Source of the DNA: an uncultured Bacteroidaceae bacterium
Lineage (GTDB): Bacteria > Bacteroidota > Bacteroidia > Bacteroidales > Bacteroidaceae
NCBI GenBank assembly: GCA_905233765.1
Contig: CAJOCU010000002.1
Coordinates: 1-64,000, forward strand
Length of the DNA: 64,000 nucleotides
Direction: 5' to 3'
Below the pieces are notes generated by a model. It saw only the letters and a program-made list of their open reading frames with translations. It was not told where the DNA came from and did not search any database. Within the stretch, counting starts at the first letter, position 1. Each line of letters begins with the position of its first letter. The translations under genes and the position numbers were made by a program. This document shows positions 1 through 6,393 of this stretch, one piece after another.

Positions 1-134
1 TTCTGCCCAACGGTGACGTAAGCATCCACCACCTTACCCTGCGCATCAAGCACTGTGCCCTCGATGACGGCCTGGGCGTTGGCCGCCAGTGCTGCAAGCG
101 CGAAGATGAGGGTAATGAGTTGTCTTCTGTTCAT
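1..134 (-). CDS. Secreted or outer-membrane protein, N-terminal fragment (cut by window edge)
   Basis: Reads leftward out of the window, so only about 44 residues are visible. The start MNRRQLITLIFALAALAANAQ is a Sec signal peptide (positive charge, hydrophobic core, small residues before Q). It is followed by VIEGTVLDAQGKVVDAYVTVG, the opening beta strands of a CarboxypepD_reg-like (DUF4480-type) domain as found at the N-terminus of TonB-dependent transporters and other surface proteins of Bacteroidota. The start lies 8 nt after the stop of the small membrane gene at 143-358, so the two are probably cotranscribed. The rest of the protein, and therefore the exact family, cannot be seen. Confidence 0.6.
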   Translation of the reverse strand, partial: MNRRQLITLIFALAALAANAQAVIEGTVLDAQGKVVDAYVTVGQ

Positions 135-142
135 GATACTTT

Positions 143-358
143 CTATAGCGTTTTCTGTATGTCTGTAATCAATCTTTTTCTACAGTTGTCATTCTGTACT
201 TTTAGTCGCTTGATTGTAGATAGCAGTACATCAATGACATGCCTTTGGTGGGCATTCTTCTCCTCTAACGTGTAGATGAAGAAGAGGGATGTGCATACGA
301 GCAATGCGATAACGGCAATGAGGATGCAGACGAGCGTCAATAGTGTGTTGTTGTCCAT
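143..358 (-). CDS. Small single-span membrane protein, unknown function
   Basis: 71 residues. Residues 5-30 form one long hydrophobic segment (TLLTLVCILIAVIALLVCTSLFF), followed by a charged, probably helical cytoplasmic or periplasmic tail (KNAHQRHVIDVLLSTIKRLKVQNDNCRKRL). No enzymatic motif is visible. A Bacteroidota -7 element lies 30 nt upstream, and the next gene follows after 8 nt, which supports real expression. I do not recognise a family. Confidence 0.5.
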   Translation of the reverse strand: MDNNTLLTLVCILIAVIALLVCTSLFFIYTLEEKNAHQRHVIDVLLSTIKRLKVQNDNCRKRLITDIQKTL

Positions 359-387
359 GAAAGTGCGTTGTTTATTGTTTGCGGATG

Positions 388-395
388 CAAAGTTA
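388..395 (-). promoter_or_regulatory. -7 promoter element for the small membrane gene
   Basis: On the minus strand the sequence is TAACTTTGC, matching the Bacteroidota -7 consensus TAnnTTTG. It sits 30 nt before the ATG at 358. No clear TTTG is present at -33. Confidence 0.5.
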
Positions 396-508
396 CTTCA
401 CAACCGTGGAATAAGCCTACACTTTCACTTGGCATTACTTGGCATTTGACTTAAGGGCAAAAAAAAGAGTTTGCAAAACTTTGCAAACTCCTGTTAAGTC
501 TCTGACAC

Positions 509-1576
509 TCAAAGTGTCGCTATGAAGTCATCCCAATCCCGACTGCCCCCTTTCTTCTGGAACACTTTTTGGTACAATCGGCTTCGTATGCTGCTGATGG
601 TGGTGGCATCCTTGCACATCACAGTGGAAATGTCCTTCAGCGGAATCCTCAGTTTCAGCAGCAGCGAAACTTGGTATTCAACATCTGAGATGCGGAACGA
701 CCGCAGCGTAGTGGCGAAATCGGGATAGATGGGGCGCAGGGCTTCCTCCATCTTCTGCCATTCGTCGGTCGAGAGTCGCCCTGTGTCTTGTATGCGCTGC
801 TTCAACATTACATAGTAGTCGGAGTTGAAGAAATCGGCAGCCACTTCTGCCCGAGCATCGGCCACCTTCTTCGGCATCAGCTGGTTCCGCTGCTCTATCT
901 CATGCAACCGCTCCTCAATCTCTTTTTTCTTCCTCCGCATCAGCCAGCCATAGATACCGAAGGAGAGCGCAATGATGACAACTGCACCAATCGTCCACCA
1001 GAGCAGTTCCATCCGCCACGCATACTCCTTACGGCTCAATGCCATCAGGAATGCCTCCATATCCTTGGCCTGCTGAATCATCTCCATGCGGCTCACTTCG
1101 GCGATGTTGTCGCGCTCCTTGGCCTGCTGAATCATCTCCATGCGGCTTACTTCGGCGATGTGGTCGCGCTCGCTGTCGGTGATACGCCGCCAGGTCTCCG
1201 TGATGCCATGCCAGTGGACGGTCATGGAGTCCGCGCTGTGAATCGTGGCATCCATCGTGTCGCCACGCTCTATATACAGCCCATCCCGTACCTCCCATGT
1301 CGCCGTGTGTTGCGGAAGCAGGTATTCCTTGTCACCCTGCTGCAGCATATAGACCAGATAGTAAGTGCCGTCGTCGGAATATACCTTATAGAAACTCTGG
1401 CCCATCTCATTCGGATAGGTCACAATGGAGCTATCGGGTAATACTTCCTGCTCCCGCATCCACACGCCCGTGAGGTCGTGCTCGTCAAGATGGGATGTGC
1501 AGGCTGTCGGCAGCAACACCGTAGTGAGTGTCGCAAAGATTGCCCTGGTGATATTAAATTGTTTTCCTGTCTTCAT
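509..1576 (-). CDS. Membrane-anchored lipoprotein-like protein with C-terminal LuxR/sigma-4-like HTH
   Basis: 355 residues. The N-terminus has a signal sequence ending in a possible lipobox (LLPTAC, Cys about 26). Residues 30-135 resemble a small lipocalin-like or DUF4488-type beta domain (LTGVWMREQE, YYLVYMLQQGD). Residues 135-170 carry two copies of an 18-residue unit (RDxIAEVSRMEMIQQAKx), then one transmembrane helix (about 192-212, LLWWTIGAVVIIALSFGIYGWLM), a charged coiled coil, and a C-terminal helix-turn-helix (about 290-345, ISDVEYQVSLLLKLRIPLKDISTVM...TISSIRSRLYQKVF). This layout of an outer sensing domain, a membrane span and an inner HTH is frequent in Prevotella and Bacteroides; a role as a one-component regulator is inferred. 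The gene starts 15 nt after a Crp/Fnr stub on the same strand. Confidence 0.7.
   Translation of the reverse strand: MKTGKQFNITRAIFATLTTVLLPTACTSHLDEHDLTGVWMREQEVLPDSSIVTYPNEMGQSFYKVYSDDGTYYLVYMLQQGDKEYLLPQHTATWEVRDGLYIERGDTMDATIHSADSMTVHWHGITETWRRITDSERDHIAEVSRMEMIQQAKERDNIAEVSRMEMIQQAKDMEAFLMALSRKEYAWRMELLWWTIGAVVIIALSFGIYGWLMRRKKKEIEERLHEIEQRNQLMPKKVADARAEVAADFFNSDYYVMLKQRIQDTGRLSTDEWQKMEEALRPIYPDFATTLRSFRISDVEYQVSLLLKLRIPLKDISTVMCKDATTISSIRSRLYQKVFQKKGGSRDWDDFIATL
1062..1169 (-). repeat. Tandem 54-bp duplication within the HTH lipoprotein gene
   Basis: Two head-to-tail copies, 1062-1115 and 1116-1169, differ at only a few positions. Each encodes an 18-residue unit (RDxIAEVSRMEMIQQAKx). 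The length is a multiple of three, so the reading frame is kept. It extends the helical linker outside the membrane span. Confidence 0.9.
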
Positions 1577-1591
1577 TGTGTCAGTATTTTA

Positions 1592-1837
1592 TTACCACAG
1601 CGGTTCGCTCTCGAAGGCGAAGCCCGTGCAGTAGTCCTTGCCCTCCTCGTCGTTGTGTACCATGTACTTGAAGCAGCCCCGCTCCACGAAGGCCACCCAC
1701 TGCGCCGGCTCGCCCGCCTCCTCCAGCGTCTCGCCCCGCTCCATCACGCGCCGCTCCCCATGCTCCATGCAGTACGCCCGCAGAAACCCCAGGTCCAGCC
1801 CCTCCTTGTAGGAATTAAACTGCTTCTGCTGTGTCAT
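1592..1837 (-). pseudogene. Crp/Fnr-family regulator, truncated N-terminal fragment
   Basis: 81 residues remain. The part MEHGERRVMERGETLEEAGEPA through FVERGCFKYMVHNDEEGKDYCTGFAFE reads as the start of the cyclic-nucleotide-binding-like beta roll of Bacteroidota Crp/Fnr regulators. After GFAFE the sequence leaves the family and stops within five residues (SEPLW). Full members are about 190-220 residues and carry a C-terminal DNA-binding HTH, which is wholly missing here. No continuation was found in other frames before the next gene, which starts 15 nt later, so a deletion probably joined the two. It may be transcribed with its neighbours but cannot bind DNA. Confidence 0.65.
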
Positions 1838-1869
1838 TGTAGCTGGATTCTTATGTCAAAGCAAAATAT

Positions 1870-2268
1870 TCAAGTCAATAAACCCCTTGAAGCCGCTAAT
1901 GCCTTAACAGCTTGACGGTATTCATTCATAAAGCCTTTCATTAATCCCTTTTGTTCATTCTTCTGTCCTCTCGTCCACTCTTGATTCTCCTCTATATTGT
2001 TTTCATAGAAATGAGTTAAGCAATTAACAGCTTTGTCAATAGTACTCTCTGCAATCCGCGTGGGATGTCCCATCGCATTCATCAAGCAAACTCCCAGAAA
2101 CTCTGAACACTCAGGTACATTCATCATTGTCTTCACCTTTCGCACATACGCCTTTTGTCTTTCATCCTTAGATTTCTGTTCCAACACCTCCAAAAAGATG
2201 TCAGCAAGGGTGAGTGGGCGGGAATTTACAATAATATTATCCATGTCTTTGGAATTTAATATTTCCAA
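1870..2268 (-). CDS. Unknown protein, last gene of the toxin-antitoxin operon
   Basis: 132 residues, mostly predicted helical, no signal peptide, no membrane span. Not recognised. Its upstream start overlaps the end of the deoxyribosyltransferase-like gene by 13 nt; a second start at residue 9 (MDNIIVNS, position 2244) would leave a short gap. The tight packing and the shared AT-rich composition tie it to the toxin-antitoxin operon (4476 down to 1870). It could be an accessory or regulatory partner of the 2256-3131 protein, but nothing in its sequence proves this. Confidence 0.55.
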   Translation of the reverse strand: MEILNSKDMDNIIVNSRPLTLADIFLEVLEQKSKDERQKAYVRKVKTMMNVPECSEFLGVCLMNAMGHPTRIAESTIDKAVNCLTHFYENNIEENQEWTRGQKNEQKGLMKGFMNEYRQAVKALAASRGLLT

Positions 2269-3131
2269 GGTTGGGAAGAAACAGAAATTGACAAGTCTTT
2301 TCTGTCAATCCTTTCCATGAACTTATCTAAAACTTTTAATGCAGGGTCTGGAGTAGGGACATCACTTATAATAAAAATATTTGCTATTTCATTATATCTG
2401 GTGCTCGGCTGGATATTCATTTCAAGGTATGCTTCAAGGACAAGATTTGTAAGTAATCTTAATTCTTCGTGAGTCGGCTTTCTTTCATCAAACTTCACGC
2501 GTATACGATATGGTTCAGGCATATCCATAGGCACTTCTTTTCTATGATAAATACGTGAAGTCCTATTAATTGATTTCTCTAAATCATTCATTCGTTCAAG
2601 AATAAGCTTAAAACCATCAATATTGGGGTCATTGCTCTTTGCCATTCCATCTAATATATTTTTTTCATTAATTGCCCTATATATAGGATTGTTAATTTCT
2701 TGTTTGCAATCCGTTGCATTTGCAATCATCTTTGTCAATGCTTCTCGTGCAGAATTAACCCCATTCATACAATCATCATAGAATATAGACCTCTCTGTCG
2801 CAACATCGAATGGCAGTTTCGTGCCATTTTCTGCTATACAAACAATCGGTTTCCTGATAGCATGACGTACAGCTAATTCATACATTACATTTGCATTTAA
2901 TCCAGTAAGGTTGGCAATGACAAGTTCGTCTTCAATGATATGTTGAATGACTTGGCTTGTTATTGACCCTGGATTTGTCATCTTATGAGGGATAAAGATC
3001 TCATAATCAAGTTCGACTAAGACGGGCTCTATAACAGCCGATATAACGCCTTCAGCTTTTTTTCGAATATCACTTCCTTCACTTCCTATAGGTGTTATAA
3101 CGAAACACCTATTTTGTTTTTTCTCTTCCAT
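2256..3131 (-). CDS. Nucleoside 2-deoxyribosyltransferase/TIR-like domain protein
   Basis: 291 residues. The N-terminal 130 residues have the pattern of deoxyribosyltransferase/TIR-like folds: strand plus loop CFVITPIGSEGSDIR, then IFIPHKM, then VIANLTGLNANVMYELAVRHAIRKPIV. The Glu of MYELAVRHA corresponds to the usual catalytic acid of this superfamily. Known members hydrolyse nucleotides or NAD-type substrates, and many are associated with conflict or defence systems; the substrate here is unknown. The C-terminal half (about 165-291) has a helical stretch and a mixed alpha/beta region that may sense or regulate. The gene lies 8 nt downstream of the Panacea antitoxin gene and is in the same AT-rich operon. 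Confidence 0.65.
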   Translation of the reverse strand: MEEKKQNRCFVITPIGSEGSDIRKKAEGVISAVIEPVLVELDYEIFIPHKMTNPGSITSQVIQHIIEDELVIANLTGLNANVMYELAVRHAIRKPIVCIAENGTKLPFDVATERSIFYDDCMNGVNSAREALTKMIANATDCKQEINNPIYRAINEKNILDGMAKSNDPNIDGFKLILERMNDLEKSINRTSRIYHRKEVPMDMPEPYRIRVKFDERKPTHEELRLLTNLVLEAYLEMNIQPSTRYNEIANIFIISDVPTPDPALKVLDKFMERIDRKDLSISVSSQPWKY

Positions 3132-3139
3132 TTTCTTTA

Positions 3140-4120
3140 TTATAATGCTTTCAAAGAAAAAGCCTCATTGAAATCTATTAGCATTCCTGTATCCACATAT
3201 TTCTTCCATGCCTTTTCCTCATGACTAATATCAGAGATCTCTCCGGCATTTGTTTTTGAGAAACGATTTGCTACATTCTCCAATGTCGCTAATTCCTCTT
3301 CTGTGAAAGTATTCATGTCAGGGGAAAGGTCAGATTCTATTACTTGACCATATTTCCCAGACTCGTAATAAATAATTCGTTGACGTATATCAGGAATGGA
3401 GTATGCGCGATTATACCCTACTGGTACAGGACCATATTTGATAGCCATATATGATAATCCACTCATTCCTCGACCATAATCACGGTAATTAACAAAATCT
3501 GTATAGAACAATAATTTGTTCATCATTGTGAAAAAAACGCCACCAAATCTTTGTATATAATAAAGCATTATGTTCTTCAACTTACTGATAGATTGGGTGG
3601 CATAGCCATTTGTTAATCCAATACGCTGATTGTAAAATACGTAATCTTTTACAAAAAGTTCATACGGATCTATTCTTACGGATTTCACTTTTTCTTGTAT
3701 CCTTTCAAATTCTCCCTCTTCAAATTGATTGCGCGAATTGTCCACATAATCAAGAAAGAACTGAGGAACACGAATCATTGCTAGTGTCTTTCCGTGTGCC
3801 TGACTGGGAACATCGCCATTTTCATATAAACGGTACTGATTGTCTCCCCATCCCAATATACGAGCCATCTTAATAGCTGGAAGCCCATATTTGCTGCGGG
3901 TCTTCTTGATTTCATCTGGGAATGGGATGCCATACTTGACACGATACTGATTATATATTTGGCCAATGTTAACTTCGTCAAGTTCCGAGGTGGTGAAGTG
4001 TTCACCAGTGTCGTCACAAACATAATACGAATAAATGTACTCGTACTTTTCATTTCTGAAAACCAACTCGGCTGGTTCTCTTTTCAATGTTGCGTTTCCG
4101 CCTGTGATTGGACTTTTCAT
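3140..4120 (-). CDS. Antitoxin with HTH and Panacea/SocA-like (DUF4065) domain
   Basis: 326 residues. The N-terminal part (1-55) resembles the MqsA/GepA-type antitoxin start but lacks the CPxCG zinc cysteines (MKSPITGG, one CDDTGE). Residues about 58-110 contain an HTH (IPFPDEIKKTRSKYGLPAIKMARILGWGDNQYRLYENGDVPSQ). Residues about 180-320 form a DUF4065/Panacea domain (ISKLKNIMLYYIQRF, KLLFYTDFVNYRDYGRGMSGLSYMAIKYGPVP). Proteins of this type are known antitoxins that neutralise varied toxins; the HTH usually represses the operon. The start ATG overlaps the stop of the MqsR-like toxin gene (ATGA, 4117-4120), which implies translational coupling. The toxin precedes the antitoxin, as in mqsRA. 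Base composition is clearly more AT-rich than the neighbouring gltBD genes, suggesting transfer. Confidence 0.75.
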   Translation of the reverse strand: MKSPITGGNATLKREPAELVFRNEKYEYIYSYYVCDDTGEHFTTSELDEVNIGQIYNQYRVKYGIPFPDEIKKTRSKYGLPAIKMARILGWGDNQYRLYENGDVPSQAHGKTLAMIRVPQFFLDYVDNSRNQFEEGEFERIQEKVKSVRIDPYELFVKDYVFYNQRIGLTNGYATQSISKLKNIMLYYIQRFGGVFFTMMNKLLFYTDFVNYRDYGRGMSGLSYMAIKYGPVPVGYNRAYSIPDIRQRIIYYESGKYGQVIESDLSPDMNTFTEEELATLENVANRFSKTNAGEISDISHEEKAWKKYVDTGMLIDFNEAFSLKAL

Positions 4121-4476
4121 TTGTTTTGTTCCTTAAATGGATATTGGATGGGATGTTCGGCTAAGTGGAAAGACATACAGACTGCACTATTATTTGTTAA
4201 CCCTAACGTGATTTTGATATACACCTCTTTGCCTTTGATAGTCTTTCCAAATATCCACATATCTCCTAGATTATTCAAGACATTGGGTTCTGGTCCTTTA
4301 TAAAAATCTTCCGTGGAGATTTGTTTCACTATGTCTTCGCGGAATTTGGCTGTAATACCCAACTCAGCTAAGGTATTCATATTCTTTTCACGTTCACCAA
4401 AGAAAACTATGCCAAAGACTTTCGCCTTTGTATGAAATTGTGCGAGGAAACTGTTTACTTCATCTTTTGTTGTCAT
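4117..4476 (-). CDS. MqsR-like toxin of a type II toxin-antitoxin pair
   Basis: 119 residues, first gene of the operon. The sequence EVNSFLAQFHTKAKVFGIVFFGEREKNMNTLAELGI followed by DIVKQISTEDFYKGPEPNVLNNLGDMWIFGKTIKGKEVYIKITLG and CMSFHLAEHPIQYPFK matches a family commonly placed with MqsA/SocA-like antitoxins and described as MqsR-family toxins. MqsR itself is a ribosome-independent mRNA interferase that prefers GCU sites. Conserved Lys, Tyr and Arg-type residues near the end would be the catalytic candidates, but I cannot assign them surely. The partner antitoxin overlaps by 4 nt. A strong promoter precedes it (4507-4537). Confidence 0.65.
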   Translation of the reverse strand: MTTKDEVNSFLAQFHTKAKVFGIVFFGEREKNMNTLAELGITAKFREDIVKQISTEDFYKGPEPNVLNNLGDMWIFGKTIKGKEVYIKITLGLTNNSAVCMSFHLAEHPIQYPFKEQNK

Positions 4477-4506
4477 TTTAAGAAGGATAATTTATATATT
4501 TGGCTG

Positions 4507-4537
4507 CAAAGGTACACCGATTAGTTGTAATTACAAA
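4507..4537 (-). promoter_or_regulatory. Promoter of the toxin-antitoxin operon
   Basis: Minus strand: TTTG at 4537-4534, a 19-nt spacer, then TACCTTTG at 4514-4507, a full match to the Bacteroidota sigma-ABfr pattern. The toxin ATG (4476) lies 31 nt beyond the -7 element. Confidence 0.75.
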
Positions 4538-4577
4538 GAATTTTATAAAAAAATCAACGTTTTCGTTGTTTTTATAT

Positions 4578-4685
4578 GTAAAGCGCATCCGCAAGAAGGA
4601 TCTCGGCATGATTGCCACCACCTACGGCTACGTCTATGTCGCTCAGATCGCTATGGGCGCCGACCACGCACAGACCCTCAAAGCC
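4578..4685 (+). pseudogene. Fragment of pyruvate:ferredoxin oxidoreductase (nifJ/por)
   Basis: 36 codons read VKRIRKKDLGMIATTYGYV then YVAQIAMGADHAQTLKA, which is the well-conserved thiamine-domain segment of pyruvate:ferredoxin (flavodoxin) oxidoreductase. The sequence on either side does not continue the enzyme: upstream is the promoter of the opposing toxin operon, and downstream the frame reads YWKNPMPELRLQFASAYALETIIG, which I do not recognise, until the gltD terminator. A full enzyme is about 1180 residues, so this is a remnant of an ancestral or recombined gene trapped between two minus-strand operons. Confidence 0.6.
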
Positions 4686-4774
4686 TATTGGAAGAACCCA
4701 ATGCCCGAACTCCGCCTGCAATTCGCATCGGCCTACGCGCTGGAGACCATCATCGGTCGTGTAATGAAAGAAGC

Positions 4775-4818
4775 AAAAAGCGGGCGAAAGTGCTTAGTTT
4801 TGGCACTTCCGCCCGCTT
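4775..4818 (-). terminator. Rho-independent terminator of the gltBD operon
   Basis: Arms 4803-4818 and 4778-4793 pair over 16 bp with one mismatch (AAGCGGGCG.AAGTGC), loop about 9 nt. On the minus strand the stem is followed by TTTTTGC. It lies 25 nt after the gltD stop. Confidence 0.85.
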
Positions 4819-4842
4819 GGGGAATGAATCAGGAGTTGGGGG

Positions 4843-6324
4843 TTACTTGCCTTGGAGGAAGGCATGAACCTTCTCTGCCGTTTGCTTGCCGGAGGCGATG
4901 GCGCGGACGACGAGAGATGCGCCGCTGGCTGCATCGCCGCAGAGGAAGACGTTGTCCGGGTATTCGGGATGCTCTGGCTTGAGGAAGCCCATGGCGAGGA
5001 GGACCAGCTCGGCCTTGATGATTTCGGGCTCACCAGCTTCGACCATGATGGGTCTGCCGCCGTCGGGATTGGGCTTCCAGTCGATGGGCTGGACGCGGAC
5101 ACCGGTCACGTGGCCGTCGCCTTTCTCGTCGAGGAACTCGAGGGTGTTGATGTTCCAGCGACGGGTGCAGCCTTCCTCGTGCGAAGAGGTTGTCTTCAGG
5201 ATGACAGGCCAGTTGGGCCAAGGAGTGGCGGGGTTGTGCCCCACGGGCGGCTTGGGCATAATCTCAATCTGAGTCACGCTCTTGGCGCCCTGACGATGGG
5301 CGGTGCCGATGCAGTCGCTGCCCGTATCGCCGCCGCCAATAACGAGGACATCCTTACCCTTGGCGGTGACGCGCTCCTCTTTCGAAAACTCCATGCCTGC
5401 GAGGACACGGTTCTGCTGCGAGAGCAATTCAAGGGCGAGATGGACGCCTTTCAGGGAACGGCCAGGAACCTTCAAATCCCTTGCCACAGGAGTGCCAGAT
5501 GCAATTACGATTGCATCGTAATCGCAAAGTTGAGAGTTGAAAGTTGAGAGTTGAGAGTTATTGGCTGCGCCGTTAGAGGCCAAATCATTTTCAATTTTCA
5601 ATTTTCCATTGTCAATTTTTACGGCGGCGCCGTAAACAAACTTCACCCCTTCCTGCTCCATGACGCTGATGCGGCGGTCGATGATCTTCTTGTTGAGTTT
5701 GAAGTTGGGGATGCCGTAGCGGAGGAGGCCTCCGGCGGCTTCGTTCTTCTCGAAGACGGTGACTTCGTAGCCCATGTAGTTGATCGTGGTGGCGGCGGCG
5801 AGACCGGCAGGACCGGCTCCGATGACGGCCACACGCTTGCCGTTGCGCTCAGGATGCTCGATGGTGACGTAGCCTTCGAGATAGGCGCGTTCGGTGATGG
5901 CGGCTTCGTTCTCGCGGTTGGTCACGGCCTCGCCCGTGGTGAGGTAGAGCACGCAAGCCTTCTCGCAGAGCGCAGGACAAATACGGCCTGTGAACTCGGG
6001 GAACGGGTTGGTTTTCTTCAGGAGTTTGTAAGCCGTCTCCCATTCGCCACGGTAGAGGGCGTCATTCCATTCGGGGTCTTTATTGCCCAGAGGACAAGCC
6101 CAGTGGCAGAAGGGCACGCCGCAATCCATGCAGCGGCTGGCCTGCTCCTGACGGTCGCGGGTATTGAGTGTCTGTTCCACCTCGCCGAAATCGTGGATGC
6201 GATCATGAATAGGTCTGTATCCAGCCTCCTTGCGAGGCACTGTCAGAAATGCTGGGGAAGACCCTCCCCCTGCCCTCACTTGTAGGGAGGGAGCAGATAC
6301 TTTCGAATGTTGTATATCTTTCAT
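4843..6324 (-). CDS. gltD: Glutamate synthase small (beta) subunit
   Basis: 493 residues, NADPH-dependent electron-input subunit of GOGAT. It passes electrons by way of FAD and Fe-S clusters to GltB to make glutamate from glutamine and 2-oxoglutarate. Visible: two cysteine clusters near the N-terminus (CMDCGVPFCHWACPLGN and CPALCEKACVL), an FAD-binding GAGPAGLAAA motif, a NADPH-binding GGGDTGSDCIGTA motif, and the C-terminal FAD motif VFLCGDAASGASLVVRAIASGK. Two stretches are not native. Residues about 9-22 (SAPSLQVRAGGGSS) come from a G/C-rich hairpin repeat, and about 35 residues around 235-268 (IDNGKLKIEN...NSQLSTFNSQL) come from AT-rich heptad repeats (5529-5620). Both keep the frame. The position of the second insert suggests a surface loop, so activity may persist. 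It follows gltB in the dapF-dapL-gltB-gltD operon. Confidence 0.92.
   Translation of the reverse strand: MKDIQHSKVSAPSLQVRAGGGSSPAFLTVPRKEAGYRPIHDRIHDFGEVEQTLNTRDRQEQASRCMDCGVPFCHWACPLGNKDPEWNDALYRGEWETAYKLLKKTNPFPEFTGRICPALCEKACVLYLTTGEAVTNRENEAAITERAYLEGYVTIEHPERNGKRVAVIGAGPAGLAAATTINYMGYEVTVFEKNEAAGGLLRYGIPNFKLNKKIIDRRISVMEQEGVKFVYGAAVKIDNGKLKIENDLASNGAANNSQLSTFNSQLCDYDAIVIASGTPVARDLKVPGRSLKGVHLALELLSQQNRVLAGMEFSKEERVTAKGKDVLVIGGGDTGSDCIGTAHRQGAKSVTQIEIMPKPPVGHNPATPWPNWPVILKTTSSHEEGCTRRWNINTLEFLDEKGDGHVTGVRVQPIDWKPNPDGGRPIMVEAGEPEIIKAELVLLAMGFLKPEHPEYPDNVFLCGDAASGASLVVRAIASGKQTAEKVHAFLQGK
5529..5620 (-). repeat. AT-rich heptad repeats inside gltD (in frame)
   Basis: Two tracts lie inside the gene: GTTGAGA/GTTGAAA-type units at 5529-5560 and CAATTTT-type units at 5585-5620. 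They translate as NSQLSTFNSQL and KIDNGKLKIEN. The same kinds of unit occur between genes elsewhere in the window (for example 55887-55917). Native GltD has no such segment at this point. Confidence 0.8.
6258..6293. repeat. G/C-rich hairpin repeat, copy 1 (inside gltD N-terminus)
   Basis: Sequence of the type AGACCCTCCCCC...TGTAGGGAGGGAG. It encodes the non-native APSLQVRAGGGSS just before the conserved AFLTVPRKEAGYRP start of GltD. Confidence 0.75.
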
Positions 6325-6357
6325 TTTATTATTGTTTTCTGGTTCTTGTTAGTAATC

Positions 6358-6393
6358 ACCCCCTCCCTACAAGGGAGGGTGAGGGGTGGGTCT
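6358..6393. repeat. G/C-rich hairpin repeat, copy 2 (gltB-gltD spacer)
   Basis: Perfect stem CCCTCCCT (6361-6368) / AGGGAGGG (6372-6379) with a 3-nt loop, followed by TGAGGGGTGGGTCT. It fills half of the spacer between gltB and gltD and touches the gltB stop codon. It could stabilise or attenuate the operon mRNA. Confidence 0.8.

Noticed and set aside
4500-4982. Plus-strand ORF of 160 codons covering the nifJ-like fragment
   Set aside because: It starts with TTG inside the opposite-strand promoter and its last third is the reverse of gltD. Only the middle part is meaningful, as a gene remnant.
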